A stretch of DNA of 64,000 nt from Paraburkholderia megapolitana (lineage in GTDB: Bacteria > Pseudomonadota > Gammaproteobacteria > Burkholderiales > Burkholderiaceae). Made by a program: the position numbers and the translations under genes. Below are positions 55,292 to 64,000 of this stretch, piece by piece. How positions within the stretch are numbered: position 1 is the first letter of the stretch; every line of letters starts with the position of its first letter. The notes under the pieces are model-generated. The model was given only the letters and a program-made list of their open reading frames with translations, ran no database searches and was not told the origin of the DNA. Where the stretch lies: NCBI RefSeq assembly GCF_007556815.1, contig NZ_CP041745.1:3449001-3513000 (forward strand), given 5' to 3'.

Positions 55292-56443
55292 TCATGCAGC
55301 CGGAACAGCCGCTCCCACCTGCCGGTACACGGCATTCTCGAAGCCAATGAGTGTGTGCACAACAGGCATATCGAAGAACGGCAGCAATTGCGTCATGAGC
55401 ACCGCGGCGATGCCTTTCTCCCGGTCGATCCAGTAGTACGTATTGAAGACCCCGGACCAGTCGGCGGTGCCTTTGCTGCGCATGCCCGGCACGTTGTCGA
55501 GCGTGAGATGGAAGCCGAGACCCCAGCTTTGCGGCACCGGCGGTGCGGACACGTCGTTCGTCAGTTCGGGCATCGCGGACTTGAGGAACGTCGGGACCTT
55601 GATCGGCGCGAGATGATCTTGCAGCGCCATCCGTGCGGTTGCCGGTTCGAGAACGCCGGCTCCGTCGTTGAGCCATGCCCGCAGGAAACGGCCGTAGTCC
55701 TGCGCCGTACCGTAGGACCCGTGGCCCGCCGCGTCCCATTCCGAGGTGGGAGGCAAGTCGAGCCTCGAAGGCTTGAGCGTGCCGTCGGCCTGGCGCTGCA
55801 TCACGCGAACCAAACGGCTGCGCTGCTCGGCAGTGGGTTCAAAGGTCGAGTCGTTCATGTCGAGCGGCCCGTACACATGCTGCTTGAGGTAGTCGCCCAG
55901 ACTCTGCCCCGACAGCTTCTCGACCACGAGCCCGAGCCAGTCGGTGTTGGTGCCGTACTCCCAGGTGGTGCCGGGATCGTTCACGAGTGGCATTAAAAGA
56001 CTGCGCTTTAGCCCTGTCAGCGGTTGAGGCTCACCGGTCAGCTCGTGGTAGCGCGACAACTTCTCACTGAGAAAGAAATACCCGAGGCCGGCCGAGTGAG
56101 TCATCAACTGGCGTACGGTGGCCTTGCTGGCAGGCGGACGCAGGCGCGGCGTGTCGCCGTCGAAACCCTCCAGCACTTGCAGCTGACCGAATTCCGGCAG
56201 AATCGATTCGACGGTCGCGTCGAGGCTCAGCAATCCTTTCTCGACGAACTGCAGCGCCGCCGTGGTGGCCACGGCTTTCGTCATCGATGCGTTGCGGAAC
56301 ATCGCGTGCGGGCCAGCCTCGCCGACCGCGTGATGGAACAGCGTGCCGCTGCGGTCGACGACCACTGCCGCAATGCCGTGAACGGCTCCCTTCGATACAG
56401 CGTTGTCCAGCAAAGCCTTGATAGCCGAACCGTCAAAAGCCAT
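55292..56443 (-). CDS. Serine hydrolase of the beta-lactamase class C / esterase family
   Basis: About 383 residues. The S-x-x-K motif is S53-M-T-K56 in NASMTKAVATTA. The Y-x-N-like site is in WEYGTNTDWLGLVVEKL, and HGSYGTAQDYGRFLRAWL belongs to the third conserved region of EstB-like esterases and beta-lactamase-related proteins. There is no signal peptide, so it is probably a cytosolic esterase rather than a true beta-lactamase. The ATG at 56443 is preferred over 56458. Confidence 0.88.
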   Translation of the reverse strand: MAFDGSAIKALLDNAVSKGAVHGIAAVVVDRSGTLFHHAVGEAGPHAMFRNASMTKAVATTAALQFVEKGLLSLDATVESILPEFGQLQVLEGFDGDTPRLRPPASKATVRQLMTHSAGLGYFFLSEKLSRYHELTGEPQPLTGLKRSLLMPLVNDPGTTWEYGTNTDWLGLVVEKLSGQSLGDYLKQHVYGPLDMNDSTFEPTAEQRSRLVRVMQRQADGTLKPSRLDLPPTSEWDAAGHGSYGTAQDYGRFLRAWLNDGAGVLEPATARMALQDHLAPIKVPTFLKSAMPELTNDVSAPPVPQSWGLGFHLTLDNVPGMRSKGTADWSGVFNTYYWIDREKGIAAVLMTQLLPFFDMPVVHTLIGFENAVYRQVGAAVPAA

Positions 56444-56574
56444 GGTGATCTCCTGCATTCATGATGGGGAATGGGTACGCGAAATCGTCACTGGGACGAA
56501 CCGAACCATTGTGCGTCAGGAACGAGAATCGGCTCGTGAACCCGGGCACTGCATTTCACATCGTGATTCGGGAG

Positions 56575-57084
56575 CTATCTGGACGCGTCGGCAAGTAACG
56601 CCCAACGCTCATGGTCCCGCCATTCACCATCGATGCGCAGATAGCGCGGCGAAAAACCTTCCTGCCTGAAACCCACCCGTCGCACGAGCGCAATCGATGC
56701 AACATTCTCCGGCTGAATGTTGGCCGCCAGTCGATGCAGGCCCAGTTCGCCGAACGCAAAATCGATTGCCATTCGCAGGGCCTCGGTCATGAGTCCGGTG
56801 CGACTGAAGTCCGCCATGCCGTAGTAGCCGAGATACGCGCTTTGAAATGCGCCCGCTACGATCTCGTTCAGATTGATCACACCGACGACGCGATTCGATG
56901 CGGCTTCGCGTGCGACGAGACCGACGTTGGGTCCAGTGAGTCCGCGTGCAAACCAGTTATCAAAGCCTGACTGATCGTTGAACGACGTGACCCACGGCAG
57001 GTGGTATTCCCGACTCGCCGAGTTTGCGGCGATCAGATCGGCGGCATCGGCGCGGGTCGCGCGGCTTAGTCGAACGAGACTCAT
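56575..57084 (-). CDS. GNAT N-acetyltransferase (RimJ/RimL type)
   Basis: 169 residues. VGVINLNEIVAGAFQSAYLGYYGMADFSRTGLMTEALRMAIDFAF contains the acetyl-CoA-binding motif A. HRLAANIQPENVASIALVRRVGFRQEGFSPRYLRIDGEW is the family's motif B with a RimJ-like end. It may acetylate a ribosomal-protein N-terminus or a small molecule. It is followed on the same strand by another GNAT upstream, 40 bp apart. Confidence 0.88.
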   Translation of the reverse strand: MSLVRLSRATRADAADLIAANSASREYHLPWVTSFNDQSGFDNWFARGLTGPNVGLVAREAASNRVVGVINLNEIVAGAFQSAYLGYYGMADFSRTGLMTEALRMAIDFAFGELGLHRLAANIQPENVASIALVRRVGFRQEGFSPRYLRIDGEWRDHERWALLADASR

Positions 57085-57124
57085 GCTTCTCCATGGGATA
57101 GTGGTAGAGGATTATCAGGAAGTG

Positions 57125-57721
57125 TCAGTATTCGTCAGGACGATCCCGACTCACCAGACTCAGGTATTCACTCAGTCCTGCTTCACCCAAAGGCTTGTTC
57201 ATCACGCGAATGGTATGCGTGGCGTTGTCCATCACGTAGTCGTCGAGGCGCCGCACTTCGACGTAACCGTTGCGCTCCCAGAAGCGTTCCGCGCGCTTAT
57301 TGCCGTCGATGACACCGAGGCGCACCCACTTCGCACCCGACGCCTTGAACCATTTCTCAAGCGCGTTGTACAGGTGCCGCGCTACACCTTGGCCGTGCTG
57401 TTCAGTCGACACGATAAACAATCCCAGATGCCAGACATCCTTGGCAAAGAGATCCGAAATAACGAAGGCATAGGCGGTCAACTCGTTGCTTACATCGATG
57501 AATCCAATCGCGATCTGCTCGGTAAATGGCCATTCTTCAGGCAGTTCGCTTTCGAACTCTTCGGCGGCTTGAGTTTCTGTCGGTGGGTGACCCTCGGCTA
57601 ACAGGAAGTACCCGGGATTTTTTTCCAGGAAGGTCTGAATGACGGGGATGTCACTGCGAACGAGTTTGATGGCGCGATAGCCGTCCGTCTCGAACAGCAT
57701 TTGATTCATTTCGAAATGCAT
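57125..57721 (-). CDS. GNAT N-acetyltransferase
   Basis: 198 residues from the ATG at 57721 (MHFEMNQML), though ATGs at 57709 or 57700 are possible. GFIDVSNELTAYAFVISDLFAKDVWHLGLFIVSTEQHGQGVARHLYNALEKWFKASGAKWVRLGVIDGNKRAERFWERNGYVEVRR includes the acetyl-CoA loop and the usual R-A-x-x-F-W-E-R-x-G-Y end. It is unrelated in detail to the GNAT downstream. The substrate is unknown. Confidence 0.85.
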   Translation of the reverse strand: MHFEMNQMLFETDGYRAIKLVRSDIPVIQTFLEKNPGYFLLAEGHPPTETQAAEEFESELPEEWPFTEQIAIGFIDVSNELTAYAFVISDLFAKDVWHLGLFIVSTEQHGQGVARHLYNALEKWFKASGAKWVRLGVIDGNKRAERFWERNGYVEVRRLDDYVMDNATHTIRVMNKPLGEAGLSEYLSLVSRDRPDEY

Positions 57722-57732
57722 CGATTGTCCGC

Positions 57733-58623
57733 TCAAACGCCGCAACGCTCCGCCGCTTCCGCGCGCAGAAACTCGATCAAGGTATCCAGCATCCGATGCC
57801 GGCGAGTCGACCCGTGGCGCAGCACGAAACACCACGAAGCCGGCCGGGACAGCGTGGGAAACACACGCACCAGACGTCCGCTGCGCAGTTCCGCATCCAC
57901 CAGCGCCGAGCGGCCGAGTGCGAGTCCCGCGCCGCCCACTGCCGCGCCGATCACCTGGCTAAAACTGCTGTAGCGCACGATCTTGGTTTCGAAGTCGTCA
58001 GGCAGGCCGAACTCCGACGACCAGTTACGCCAATCGATCTCGGGGAAATCGTCGTGCGTTTCCTGAAGCAGGCGGCATCGGCAAACCGCTGTGGACGCGA
58101 ACGCATGCAGCTCGGGGCTGCACACGGGAAACACTTCCTCGCGGAACAACACGATGTCATCGGGACGTACCGCGCGTTCGGATATGTGCTCGATAGCGAG
58201 ATCGATGCCGTGCCTGGCAATATCGGGCTCGCCATCCTGTGTGATGGCGTTCAGCGGCGTGTCGGGATAGCTCGACGAAAACTCAGCGAGACGGCGAGCG
58301 AGCCACATCGTCGAAAACGATGCGTTGGCGGAAACGGTCAGTCGCCTTACGACACCCTTGATCTGCGAGCACGCATCTTCCAGCAGCGACAGCGCACTAC
58401 TCACCGAGGGCAGCAGATCCGATCCCGCCGACGTCAGGCGAATCCCCCCTACTCCAGTACTGCGCTCGAGCAGCCGAACCCCCAGCGTCTCTTCGAGGTT
58501 GCGGATCTGATGACTGACAGCGCTGGTCGACACATTCAACTCGGCGGCCGCGCGCGCAAAGCCGCCGAGCCGCACAGCGGCCTCGAACGCGCGCAACGCT
58601 GGCAGTGGCGGGATCGTGGACAT
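57733..58623 (-). CDS. LysR-family regulator (GcvA-like)
   Basis: 296 residues. MSTIPPLPALRAFEAAVRLGGFARAAAELNVSTSAVSHQIRNLEETLGVRLLERS is the helix-turn-helix of the GcvA/AmpR branch, followed by a substrate-binding-like domain (DIARHGIDLAIEHISER). The frame extends to 58938, but this ATG is the conserved start. It is divergent from the fused ABC exporter by 118 bp and may regulate it. Confidence 0.9.
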   Translation of the reverse strand: MSTIPPLPALRAFEAAVRLGGFARAAAELNVSTSAVSHQIRNLEETLGVRLLERSTGVGGIRLTSAGSDLLPSVSSALSLLEDACSQIKGVVRRLTVSANASFSTMWLARRLAEFSSSYPDTPLNAITQDGEPDIARHGIDLAIEHISERAVRPDDIVLFREEVFPVCSPELHAFASTAVCRCRLLQETHDDFPEIDWRNWSSEFGLPDDFETKIVRYSSFSQVIGAAVGGAGLALGRSALVDAELRSGRLVRVFPTLSRPASWCFVLRHGSTRRHRMLDTLIEFLRAEAAERCGV

Positions 58624-58741
58624 AGGCGGGTATTGTAGGATATTCAACACCCGATGAAAAACCATCTTTTGCCTGCCTGTCCGGCGCAAGGTAACGTCGC
58701 AAGACCAAAAGTAAATCGCACTGAACCGACCGGAGGTAGGG

Positions 58742-61700
58742 ATGTATTTCGATAGCAAGCTATGGATGATGATGGCGGGGTTGCGACTGCGCGTGGCCGG
58801 CGCGGCGGGCCTTGGCCTGATCGCCATGGGCTTTGGCGTCCTGCGTTTCGTTTTTCTCGGCCGCGTCCTCGCGCTCGCGTTCGGCGGCGCGCCGTTGCAG
58901 CAGATCGCGCTCGCCGCAGCCGCCACCGTGGCCTGCATGTTGCTGCGCGCGTGGCTCGATCATCGGCGGGCCGTGCTGGCTCAGGCTACCGCCGGGCGCG
59001 TGCAATCGGTGCTGCGCGCGCGTCTCTTCGATCGCATTGCCGAACTTGGCCCGGCGTGGTTCGGTGCAGAACGCACCGGCGGTGTGATGCTCGCGGTGAT
59101 CGACGGTGTCGAGCAGTTGCAGACTTTCTTCGGCGCCTACCTGCCGCAGCTCATCATCGCAGCCTGCGCGCCGGTCGTGATCTTCGCCGTTCTCGCCTGG
59201 TGGGACGTGCCGACCGCGGCAGTGCTGCTGGTTGCCGCTCTGGCGACACTCGCGCTGCCGATGCTGGTCCATAACGCCGACAAGCGCGCAGCCATCGCTC
59301 GCGCCGCTGCGTTCAAGTCATTCGGCGAAGAGTTCCTCGATGCCGTGCAAGGCCTGCCGACGCTCAAGGCATTCGGCCAGAGCGCAGCCTTCGCGAAGAA
59401 GCTTGCCGGACGCGCGCGCGAGTTGTCCAACAGCACGACTTGGGTACTCACGTTGGGTCTGATGACCCGCTTCTTCACCGATCTCGGCACCGGCCTCGGC
59501 GCAGCCGCCGCTATCGCGGTGGGCGCCTGGCGCGTGCATCACGGCGAGATGAGTCTGGAAGCGCTGCTGATCATCCTGATGGCCGGCACCGAGATCTTTC
59601 GTCCGTTGCGCGATCTGCGCTCGGTTCTGCATCAAGGGATGATCGGGCAGTCGGCGGCGAGCGCGGTGCATGCGCTGCTGGAAGCGCGCAGCGATGCGCC
59701 GACCGGAGGCGCCGCGCATGTGCCCGGACTGACACCGCGTATTGCGTTCGACAGCGTCGGCTTTGCTTATCCTGGGCGACGCGCCGATGCGCATGCCGGA
59801 CTGAGCTTCGAAATCGCCGCCGGGGAGACAGTCGGTATCGTCGGGCCGAGCGGTGCGGGGAAATCCACGATCCTGCGACTGCTGCTAAGACAGCACGATG
59901 CACAGGCCGGGACGATCCGCATTGGCGGTCACGACATTCGCAGCCTCGATCCCGATCAGGTGCGCGGCATGATCGCGATCGTCGCGCAGGACACCACGCT
60001 CTTCGACGGCACGATCGCCGACAACCTGCGGCTCGGCCGGCACGATGCCAGCGAGCCCGACATGATCGCCGCAGCGAAAGCCGCCAACATTCACGACTTC
60101 ATCGCCGCGCTACCCGACGGCTACGCGACGCGTATCGGCGAACGCGGCGCGACGCTGTCCGGCGGCCAACGCCAGCGCATTGCGATTGCGCGCGCGTTGC
60201 TGCGCGACGCACCCATCCTCGTGCTGGACGAAGCGCTATCCGCCGTCGATGCCGAGAACGAAGCGGTCATCCAGCAGGCACTCGACCGGCTGATGCGAGG
60301 CCGCACGACCTTGATCCTCGCGCACCGTCTGTCCAGCGTGATCGGCGCGGACCGGATTCTCGTGCTCGATCAGGGGCGTGTGGTCGAGAGCGGCACGCAT
60401 GCCGAACTGATCGGCCGTCCGGGCGCGTATCGCCGCCTGATGGGACCGCAGGTCGCAGCGGCCGGCGAACGTCCGGTGATCATCGAAACAGTACGCGCCA
60501 CTGCGACGTCGTCGGGGCCGCAAGTGCGACCGCTTTCCGAAGATGCCGCCGCAATCGGCTGGGCTGCGACCTTGCGTACGTTGTTGCGCTTCGTGTGGCC
60601 ATGGAGAGTGAAGCTCACGTTGACCGTGCTGTGCGGCGTCGGCCGGGTGCTGAGTTTTATCGGCGTCGGTGTGCTGGGCGCGCTCGTGGTTGCAGGCGTT
60701 GCGTCGGGTCGACCCGTCGTGGGGCTGACCATCGGACTGCTGATCGCAGCGCCGATCGCAGCGACGCTGCACTGGCTCGAATCCGGCATGGCGCATGACA
60801 TGGCCTATCGCATGCTCGCCGAAATGCGTATCGCCCTGTTCGCCAAACTGGAGCGTCTCGCACCCGCCTATCTGCTGTACCGTCGCTCCGGCGATCTGGT
60901 AACGCTCGCAACCCAGGACGTGGAGATGGTCGAATATTTCTACGCCCATACGGTGGCGCCGGCCTTCGTCGCCGTGCTGATTCCGGCCAGCGTGCTGGCG
61001 CTGCTCGCATGGGCAGCGTGGCCGCTTGCGCTGGTGCTGTTGCCGTTTCTCGCGTGGGCTGGCCTGACGCCTGTCTTTGCGCGCAGCAAGATCGATCGTC
61101 TTGGCGGCGAGGCGCGCGCTGCGTTGGGACAGCTCGGTGCGCATCTCACGGAGACGATTCAGGGTCTCGCCGAACTGGCAGCGTTCCAGGCAACGGGCCG
61201 CCGCCGCAGCGTTTTCCTCAACGATCTCGCGTCCTATCAGCAACATCGATCGGCGCTGCTGGACGACCTCTCGCGTCAAAGCGCCGCGCTCGAAGTAGCG
61301 ACTGGCCTCGGTGGCCTTGCTGTGGCGTTGGTCGGCACGGTGCTCGCGTCGCACGGCTGGTTTGCGCACGAATGGTTGCCGCTGCTCGTGCTCGTCGCCG
61401 TCGCGGCCTTCATGCCGGTCGCGGAGATCGGCCAGGTCGCGCGTCAGCTCGCGGACACGATCGCCGCCACGCGCCGGCTGCATGTCGTCGAGTCGGAGAC
61501 CGAAGCGGTGACCGACGGCGATCAACCGGTACCCGCCAACCCGCAAGTGCAGGTCGATGCGGTGAGCTTCGCATACCCTGGCCGCGGCACACCGGCGCTG
61601 AATCGCGTGAGCTTTGCGGTGCGCCCCGGCAGCACCGTGGCGCTGGTCGGCGCGTCGGGCGCGGGCAAATCGACGGTGGCCAATCTGCTGTTGCGTTTCT

Positions 61701-62278
61701 GGGACCCGCAGCAAGGCACGATCACGCTGGGCGGCACCGACCTGCGCCGGCTGCGCCTCGCCGATCTGCGCGACCATATCGCGCTGGTCGCGCAAGATAC
61801 TTACCTGTTCAACGACACGCTCGAAGCCAACATCCGCCTCGCGGGACGCGACGTGTCCGATGCGGATGTCCGTCGCGCACTGGAGCGGGCCGCGCTAAGC
61901 GAATTTGTCGATCGTCTGCCGGAAGGTCTGGCGACCCGCGTGGGCGAGCGTGGTGTGCAGTTGTCGGGCGGGCAACGTCAGCGGGTCGCGATCGCCCGTG
62001 CCTTCCTCAAGGACGCGCCGATCCTGATCATGGATGAAGCGACCTCGCATCTGGACACGATCAGCGAGCAGCAGATCCGGGCCGCGCTCGACGATTTGAT
62101 GGCGGAGCGCACCTCGATCATCATCGCGCACCGGCTATCGACGATCCAGAACGCCGACACGATTCTCGTCATGGGTGACGGGCAAGTCATCGAAGCGGGT
62201 TCGCATGCCGAGTTGCTGGCGGCGCGCGGTGCGTATGCGCGGCTCGTTGCGCATCAGTCTGGGGCGCTGGCTGCGTAG
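58742..62278 (+). CDS. Fused two-unit ABC exporter (CydD-CydC-like)
   Basis: An 1178-residue protein made of TMD-NBD-TMD-NBD. The first half resembles CydD (ELGPAWFGAERTGGVMLAVIDGVEQLQTFFGAYLPQ; FLDAVQGLPTLKAFGQS). NBD1 has Walker A GPSGAGKST near residue 368, signature LSGGQRQRIAIARALL and Walker B LVLDEALSAVD. The second half (EYFYAHTVAPAFVAVLIPASV) resembles CydC, with NBD2 Walker A GASGAGKST near 969, signature LSGGQRQRVAIARAFL and Walker B LIMDEATSHLD. Both ATP sites keep the catalytic Glu. CydDC exports thiols needed for cytochrome bd assembly. No cydAB is in the window, so a drug or lipid exporter is also possible. Confidence 0.85.
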   Translation: MYFDSKLWMMMAGLRLRVAGAAGLGLIAMGFGVLRFVFLGRVLALAFGGAPLQQIALAAAATVACMLLRAWLDHRRAVLAQATAGRVQSVLRARLFDRIAELGPAWFGAERTGGVMLAVIDGVEQLQTFFGAYLPQLIIAACAPVVIFAVLAWWDVPTAAVLLVAALATLALPMLVHNADKRAAIARAAAFKSFGEEFLDAVQGLPTLKAFGQSAAFAKKLAGRARELSNSTTWVLTLGLMTRFFTDLGTGLGAAAAIAVGAWRVHHGEMSLEALLIILMAGTEIFRPLRDLRSVLHQGMIGQSAASAVHALLEARSDAPTGGAAHVPGLTPRIAFDSVGFAYPGRRADAHAGLSFEIAAGETVGIVGPSGAGKSTILRLLLRQHDAQAGTIRIGGHDIRSLDPDQVRGMIAIVAQDTTLFDGTIADNLRLGRHDASEPDMIAAAKAANIHDFIAALPDGYATRIGERGATLSGGQRQRIAIARALLRDAPILVLDEALSAVDAENEAVIQQALDRLMRGRTTLILAHRLSSVIGADRILVLDQGRVVESGTHAELIGRPGAYRRLMGPQVAAAGERPVIIETVRATATSSGPQVRPLSEDAAAIGWAATLRTLLRFVWPWRVKLTLTVLCGVGRVLSFIGVGVLGALVVAGVASGRPVVGLTIGLLIAAPIAATLHWLESGMAHDMAYRMLAEMRIALFAKLERLAPAYLLYRRSGDLVTLATQDVEMVEYFYAHTVAPAFVAVLIPASVLALLAWAAWPLALVLLPFLAWAGLTPVFARSKIDRLGGEARAALGQLGAHLTETIQGLAELAAFQATGRRRSVFLNDLASYQQHRSALLDDLSRQSAALEVATGLGGLAVALVGTVLASHGWFAHEWLPLLVLVAVAAFMPVAEIGQVARQLADTIAATRRLHVVESETEAVTDGDQPVPANPQVQVDAVSFAYPGRGTPALNRVSFAVRPGSTVALVGASGAGKSTVANLLLRFWDPQQGTITLGGTDLRRLRLADLRDHIALVAQDTYLFNDTLEANIRLAGRDVSDADVRRALERAALSEFVDRLPEGLATRVGERGVQLSGGQRQRVAIARAFLKDAPILIMDEATSHLDTISEQQIRAALDDLMAERTSIIIAHRLSTIQNADTILVMGDGQVIEAGSHAELLAARGAYARLVAHQSGALAA

Positions 62279-62343
62279 CGTATGCGTGGTTATCGTACGG
62301 TGATCCGCTCACGTCAGCGACAGCTCGGGTTCGGCCACGGAAA

Positions 62344-62922
62344 TTACTCCGGCGGCCGCGACCCGAGCAACAGGATATCCACTAGCCGTTTCGCACTTTC
62401 CTGCCAATCCGGCGCCGACGCGACATTCGAAACGCCGACCAGCGCGCGCAGAAGATCCAGTGGCTCGAGATCGGGACGAATGTCGCCGCTGGCAACAGCA
62501 CGCGCGACGAGCGACTGGATCGCTTCCGTGATCTGCGCTCCGGACGCTTTGTACACTTCCGCCGGCCCCCCGACGATCGAATTCAACGCGGGCGCGATGA
62601 TCTTCTTCGTGGCGATGTAGTCGACGAAAAGCCGCATCCACGACCGCAGCGCCTCGAGCGCGGGCAGCGAATCGGACAAGCGCTGCTGTTCTTCCGCGAG
62701 CTTCGTCACCTCGGCGCGATAGACGCTCTCCAGCAACGCATCGCGAGTCGGGAAGTGCCGGTAGAGCGTGCCCGGCCCTACGCCCGCCTGGCGGGCAACG
62801 TCCTCGAGACTGATGTCGTCCCCTTCTCGCGTAAATGCCTTCTTCGCTTCTTCGAGGATGCGCTCGCGATTGCGCAGCGCATCTGCTCTCGGTTTTCGTT
62901 CTTTTGGCGTCGAGTCGTTCAT
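62344..62922 (-). CDS. TetR/AcrR-family regulator
   Basis: 192 residues. RERILEEAKKAFTREGDDISLEDVARQAGVGPGTLYRHFPTRDALLESVY is the helix-turn-helix, followed by a helical effector domain. It is divergent from the SDR gene. Two near-identical palindromes in the 121-bp gap (62941-62994) are its probable operators. Confidence 0.9.
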   Translation of the reverse strand: MNDSTPKERKPRADALRNRERILEEAKKAFTREGDDISLEDVARQAGVGPGTLYRHFPTRDALLESVYRAEVTKLAEEQQRLSDSLPALEALRSWMRLFVDYIATKKIIAPALNSIVGGPAEVYKASGAQITEAIQSLVARAVASGDIRPDLEPLDLLRALVGVSNVASAPDWQESAKRLVDILLLGSRPPE

Positions 62923-62940
62923 CTATATCTGGGTGCTTGC

Positions 62941-62961
62941 AAATGGAGGCTGTCTCCGTTT
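62941..62961. promoter_or_regulatory. TetR operator 1
   Basis: AAATGGAG-N5-CTCCGTTT, an imperfect 8-bp inverted repeat (one mismatch per arm pair). It begins 19 bp upstream of the tetR ATG. Confidence 0.65.
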
Positions 62962-62973
62962 ATGATGCAATCA

Positions 62974-62994
62974 AAGCGGAGGGAAGCTCCGTTT
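62974..62994. promoter_or_regulatory. TetR operator 2
   Basis: AAGCGGAG-N5-CTCCGTTT has the same layout as operator 1. It is centred 33 bp from operator 1, about three helical turns. The 3' arm is identical in both copies. Confidence 0.65.
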
Positions 62995-63043
62995 TATCCG
63001 GATTGGGCAATAACGTCAACTTTATTGCGATGGAGCAGCGAAC

Positions 63044-64000
63044 ATGGCGGACCTATTTGGTGCGACTTCAACAACCGACGACGTGCTTTCAGGCGTCGAT
63101 CTTCGCGGCAAGCGAATTCTTGTCACGGGCGTTTCGGCGGGGCTCGGAGTGGAAACGGCCCGGGCGCTAGCCGCGCGCGGGCGAGTGTCATCGGCACGGC
63201 CAGAGACCTGGCGAAAGCGCAGCAGGCGATTGCCGAAGCGCGGCGCGGCGCCGAAGCCGCGGGCGGCCGCATCGATCTGATTGCACTCGATCTCGCCAGC
63301 CTCGAGAGCATCCGCGCTTGCGCCGACAAGCTCCAGGCGGAAGGCAAACCCATCGACATCATCATCGCGAATGCAGGCGTGATGGCGACGCCGTTCGGCA
63401 AAACAGCGGATGGCTTCGAGACGCAGTTCGGCACGAATCATCTGGGGCATTTTGTGTTCGTGAATCGCGTCGCCTCGCTGATTCCGGCTGGCGGCCGGGT
63501 GGTCTTGCTGGCGTCCTCGGGACACCGTTACGCGAACGTGGACCTCGACGATCCAGGCTTCGAGCGCACGCCTTACGAGCCATTCGTCGCCTATGGGCGC
63601 GCCAAGACCGCGAACATCCTCTTCGCGGTTGCCTTCGACCAGCGACATCGGGCGCGCGGCGTGCGGGCAACTGCCGTCCATCCTGGCGGGATTCAAACGG
63701 AACTTGGCCGCCATATGGACCCGGAGCAGATGACGAAGCTCGTGGATACGATCAACAGTCAGCTTGCATCCGAGGGCAAAGGGCCGTTCCAGTTCAAGAC
63801 CGTCCCGCAGGGTGCGGCAACGTCGGTGTGGGCTGCGGTGGTCGCGTCAGCCGAAGACGTCGGCGGGAAATATTGCGAGAACTGCCACGTGAGTCACGCG
63901 GTTGCCGACGATGTGGTCATTACACCCGTCAGCGAAGGCGTTAAACGCTATGCGCTCGATGCTGCTAACGCCGAAGCGCTCTGGCGCAAGAGTGAAGAGC
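63044..64000 (+). pseudogene. SDR-family oxidoreductase with a one-base frameshift (runs off the window)
   Basis: The first frame begins MADLFGATSTTDDVLSGVDLRGKRILVTGVSAGLGVETARALAARG, an SDR of the retinol-dehydrogenase-like type. Near base 63180, within CGCGGGCGAG, the coding frame shifts by -1. From 63181 the continuation reads ASVIGTARDLAKAQQAI, then IIIANAGVMATPFGKTADGF, NHLGHFVFVN, the active site YGRAKTANILFA, and on to the window end. A missing G in the GGG run would explain it. The gene is disrupted here, although sequencing error in a G-rich run cannot be excluded. It is divergent from the TetR gene. Confidence 0.8.

Noticed and set aside
60236..61795. 519-codon minus-strand frame inside the ABC exporter
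   Set aside because: Arg/Gln/His-rich composition with no recognisable motif. It is antisense to Walker and signature motifs of a real gene.

Overview
The window looks like a chromosomal segment of a Burkholderia/Paraburkholderia-type betaproteobacterium. The reasons are the high GC content with strong GC-rich third positions, a glucokinase fused to an RpiR/HexR-type regulator at the left edge, two small DUF4148 proteins, and the local hemL-ribD-ribE ... ribBA-ribH-nusB layout. No rRNA, CRISPR array, insertion sequence, integrase or phage gene was seen. Two tRNAs are present: Gly-CCC and Leu-CAA.

Left third (1-28 kb): mostly housekeeping. It holds the end of the glk-rpiR fusion, a Bcr/CflA-type efflux pump and a large TonB-dependent receptor. 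A roughly 1.2-kb AT-richer gene desert follows, with a good candidate small RNA on the minus strand at its right end (about 6259-6335). Next come an EVE-like protein, hemL, and the riboflavin genes, interrupted between ribE and ribBA by a ParE/RelE-type toxin-antitoxin pair and a small exported protein. Then come nusB, an aminotransferase, a lytic transglycosylase, ubiD, a LysE-type exporter, a Gly/Tyr/Pro-rich exported protein, a DUF2520 protein, YggT, tRNA-Gly, trmB, uppP, a lipoprotein, a YkgJ-type protein, a beta-propeller protein, tRNA-Leu and two DUF4148 proteins.

Middle (28-47 kb): two catabolic islands. The first (28481-38883) is a seven-gene minus-strand operon: SDR, SDR, carboxylase beta, acyl-CoA dehydrogenase, enoyl-CoA hydratase, biotin-dependent carboxylase alpha, beta-keto acid cleavage enzyme. 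A second acyl-CoA dehydrogenase and a TetR regulator are divergent from it. The core order matches the acyclic-terpene (atu) clusters of Pseudomonas, but a BKACE-family enzyme sits where a hydroxyacyl-CoA lyase would be expected. A 24-bp palindrome in the divergent promoter is a candidate TetR operator. The second (38927-46897) is a DeoR-controlled sugar or polyol operon with a ribose-type (CUT2) ABC transporter, a PfkB kinase, a GatZ/KbaZ-like protein without its GatY/KbaY partner, and a terminal solute-binding protein of a different (CUT1) class that has no permease here.

Right third (47-64 kb): a small membrane-protein/winged-helix set, then an unusual methionine locus, metE1-cobF-metE2-metR. 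It has two clearly different cobalamin-independent methionine synthases around one gene of aerobic cobalamin synthesis, with MetR-like palindromes in both divergent promoters. After that come a serine hydrolase, two GNAT acetyltransferases, a LysR regulator divergent from a 1178-aa fused double ABC exporter resembling CydD+CydC, and a TetR regulator divergent from an SDR gene that carries a one-base frameshift. Two near-identical operator-like palindromes lie between the last two.

All functional calls rest on reading the translated sequence and on remembered family features. No database search was possible.
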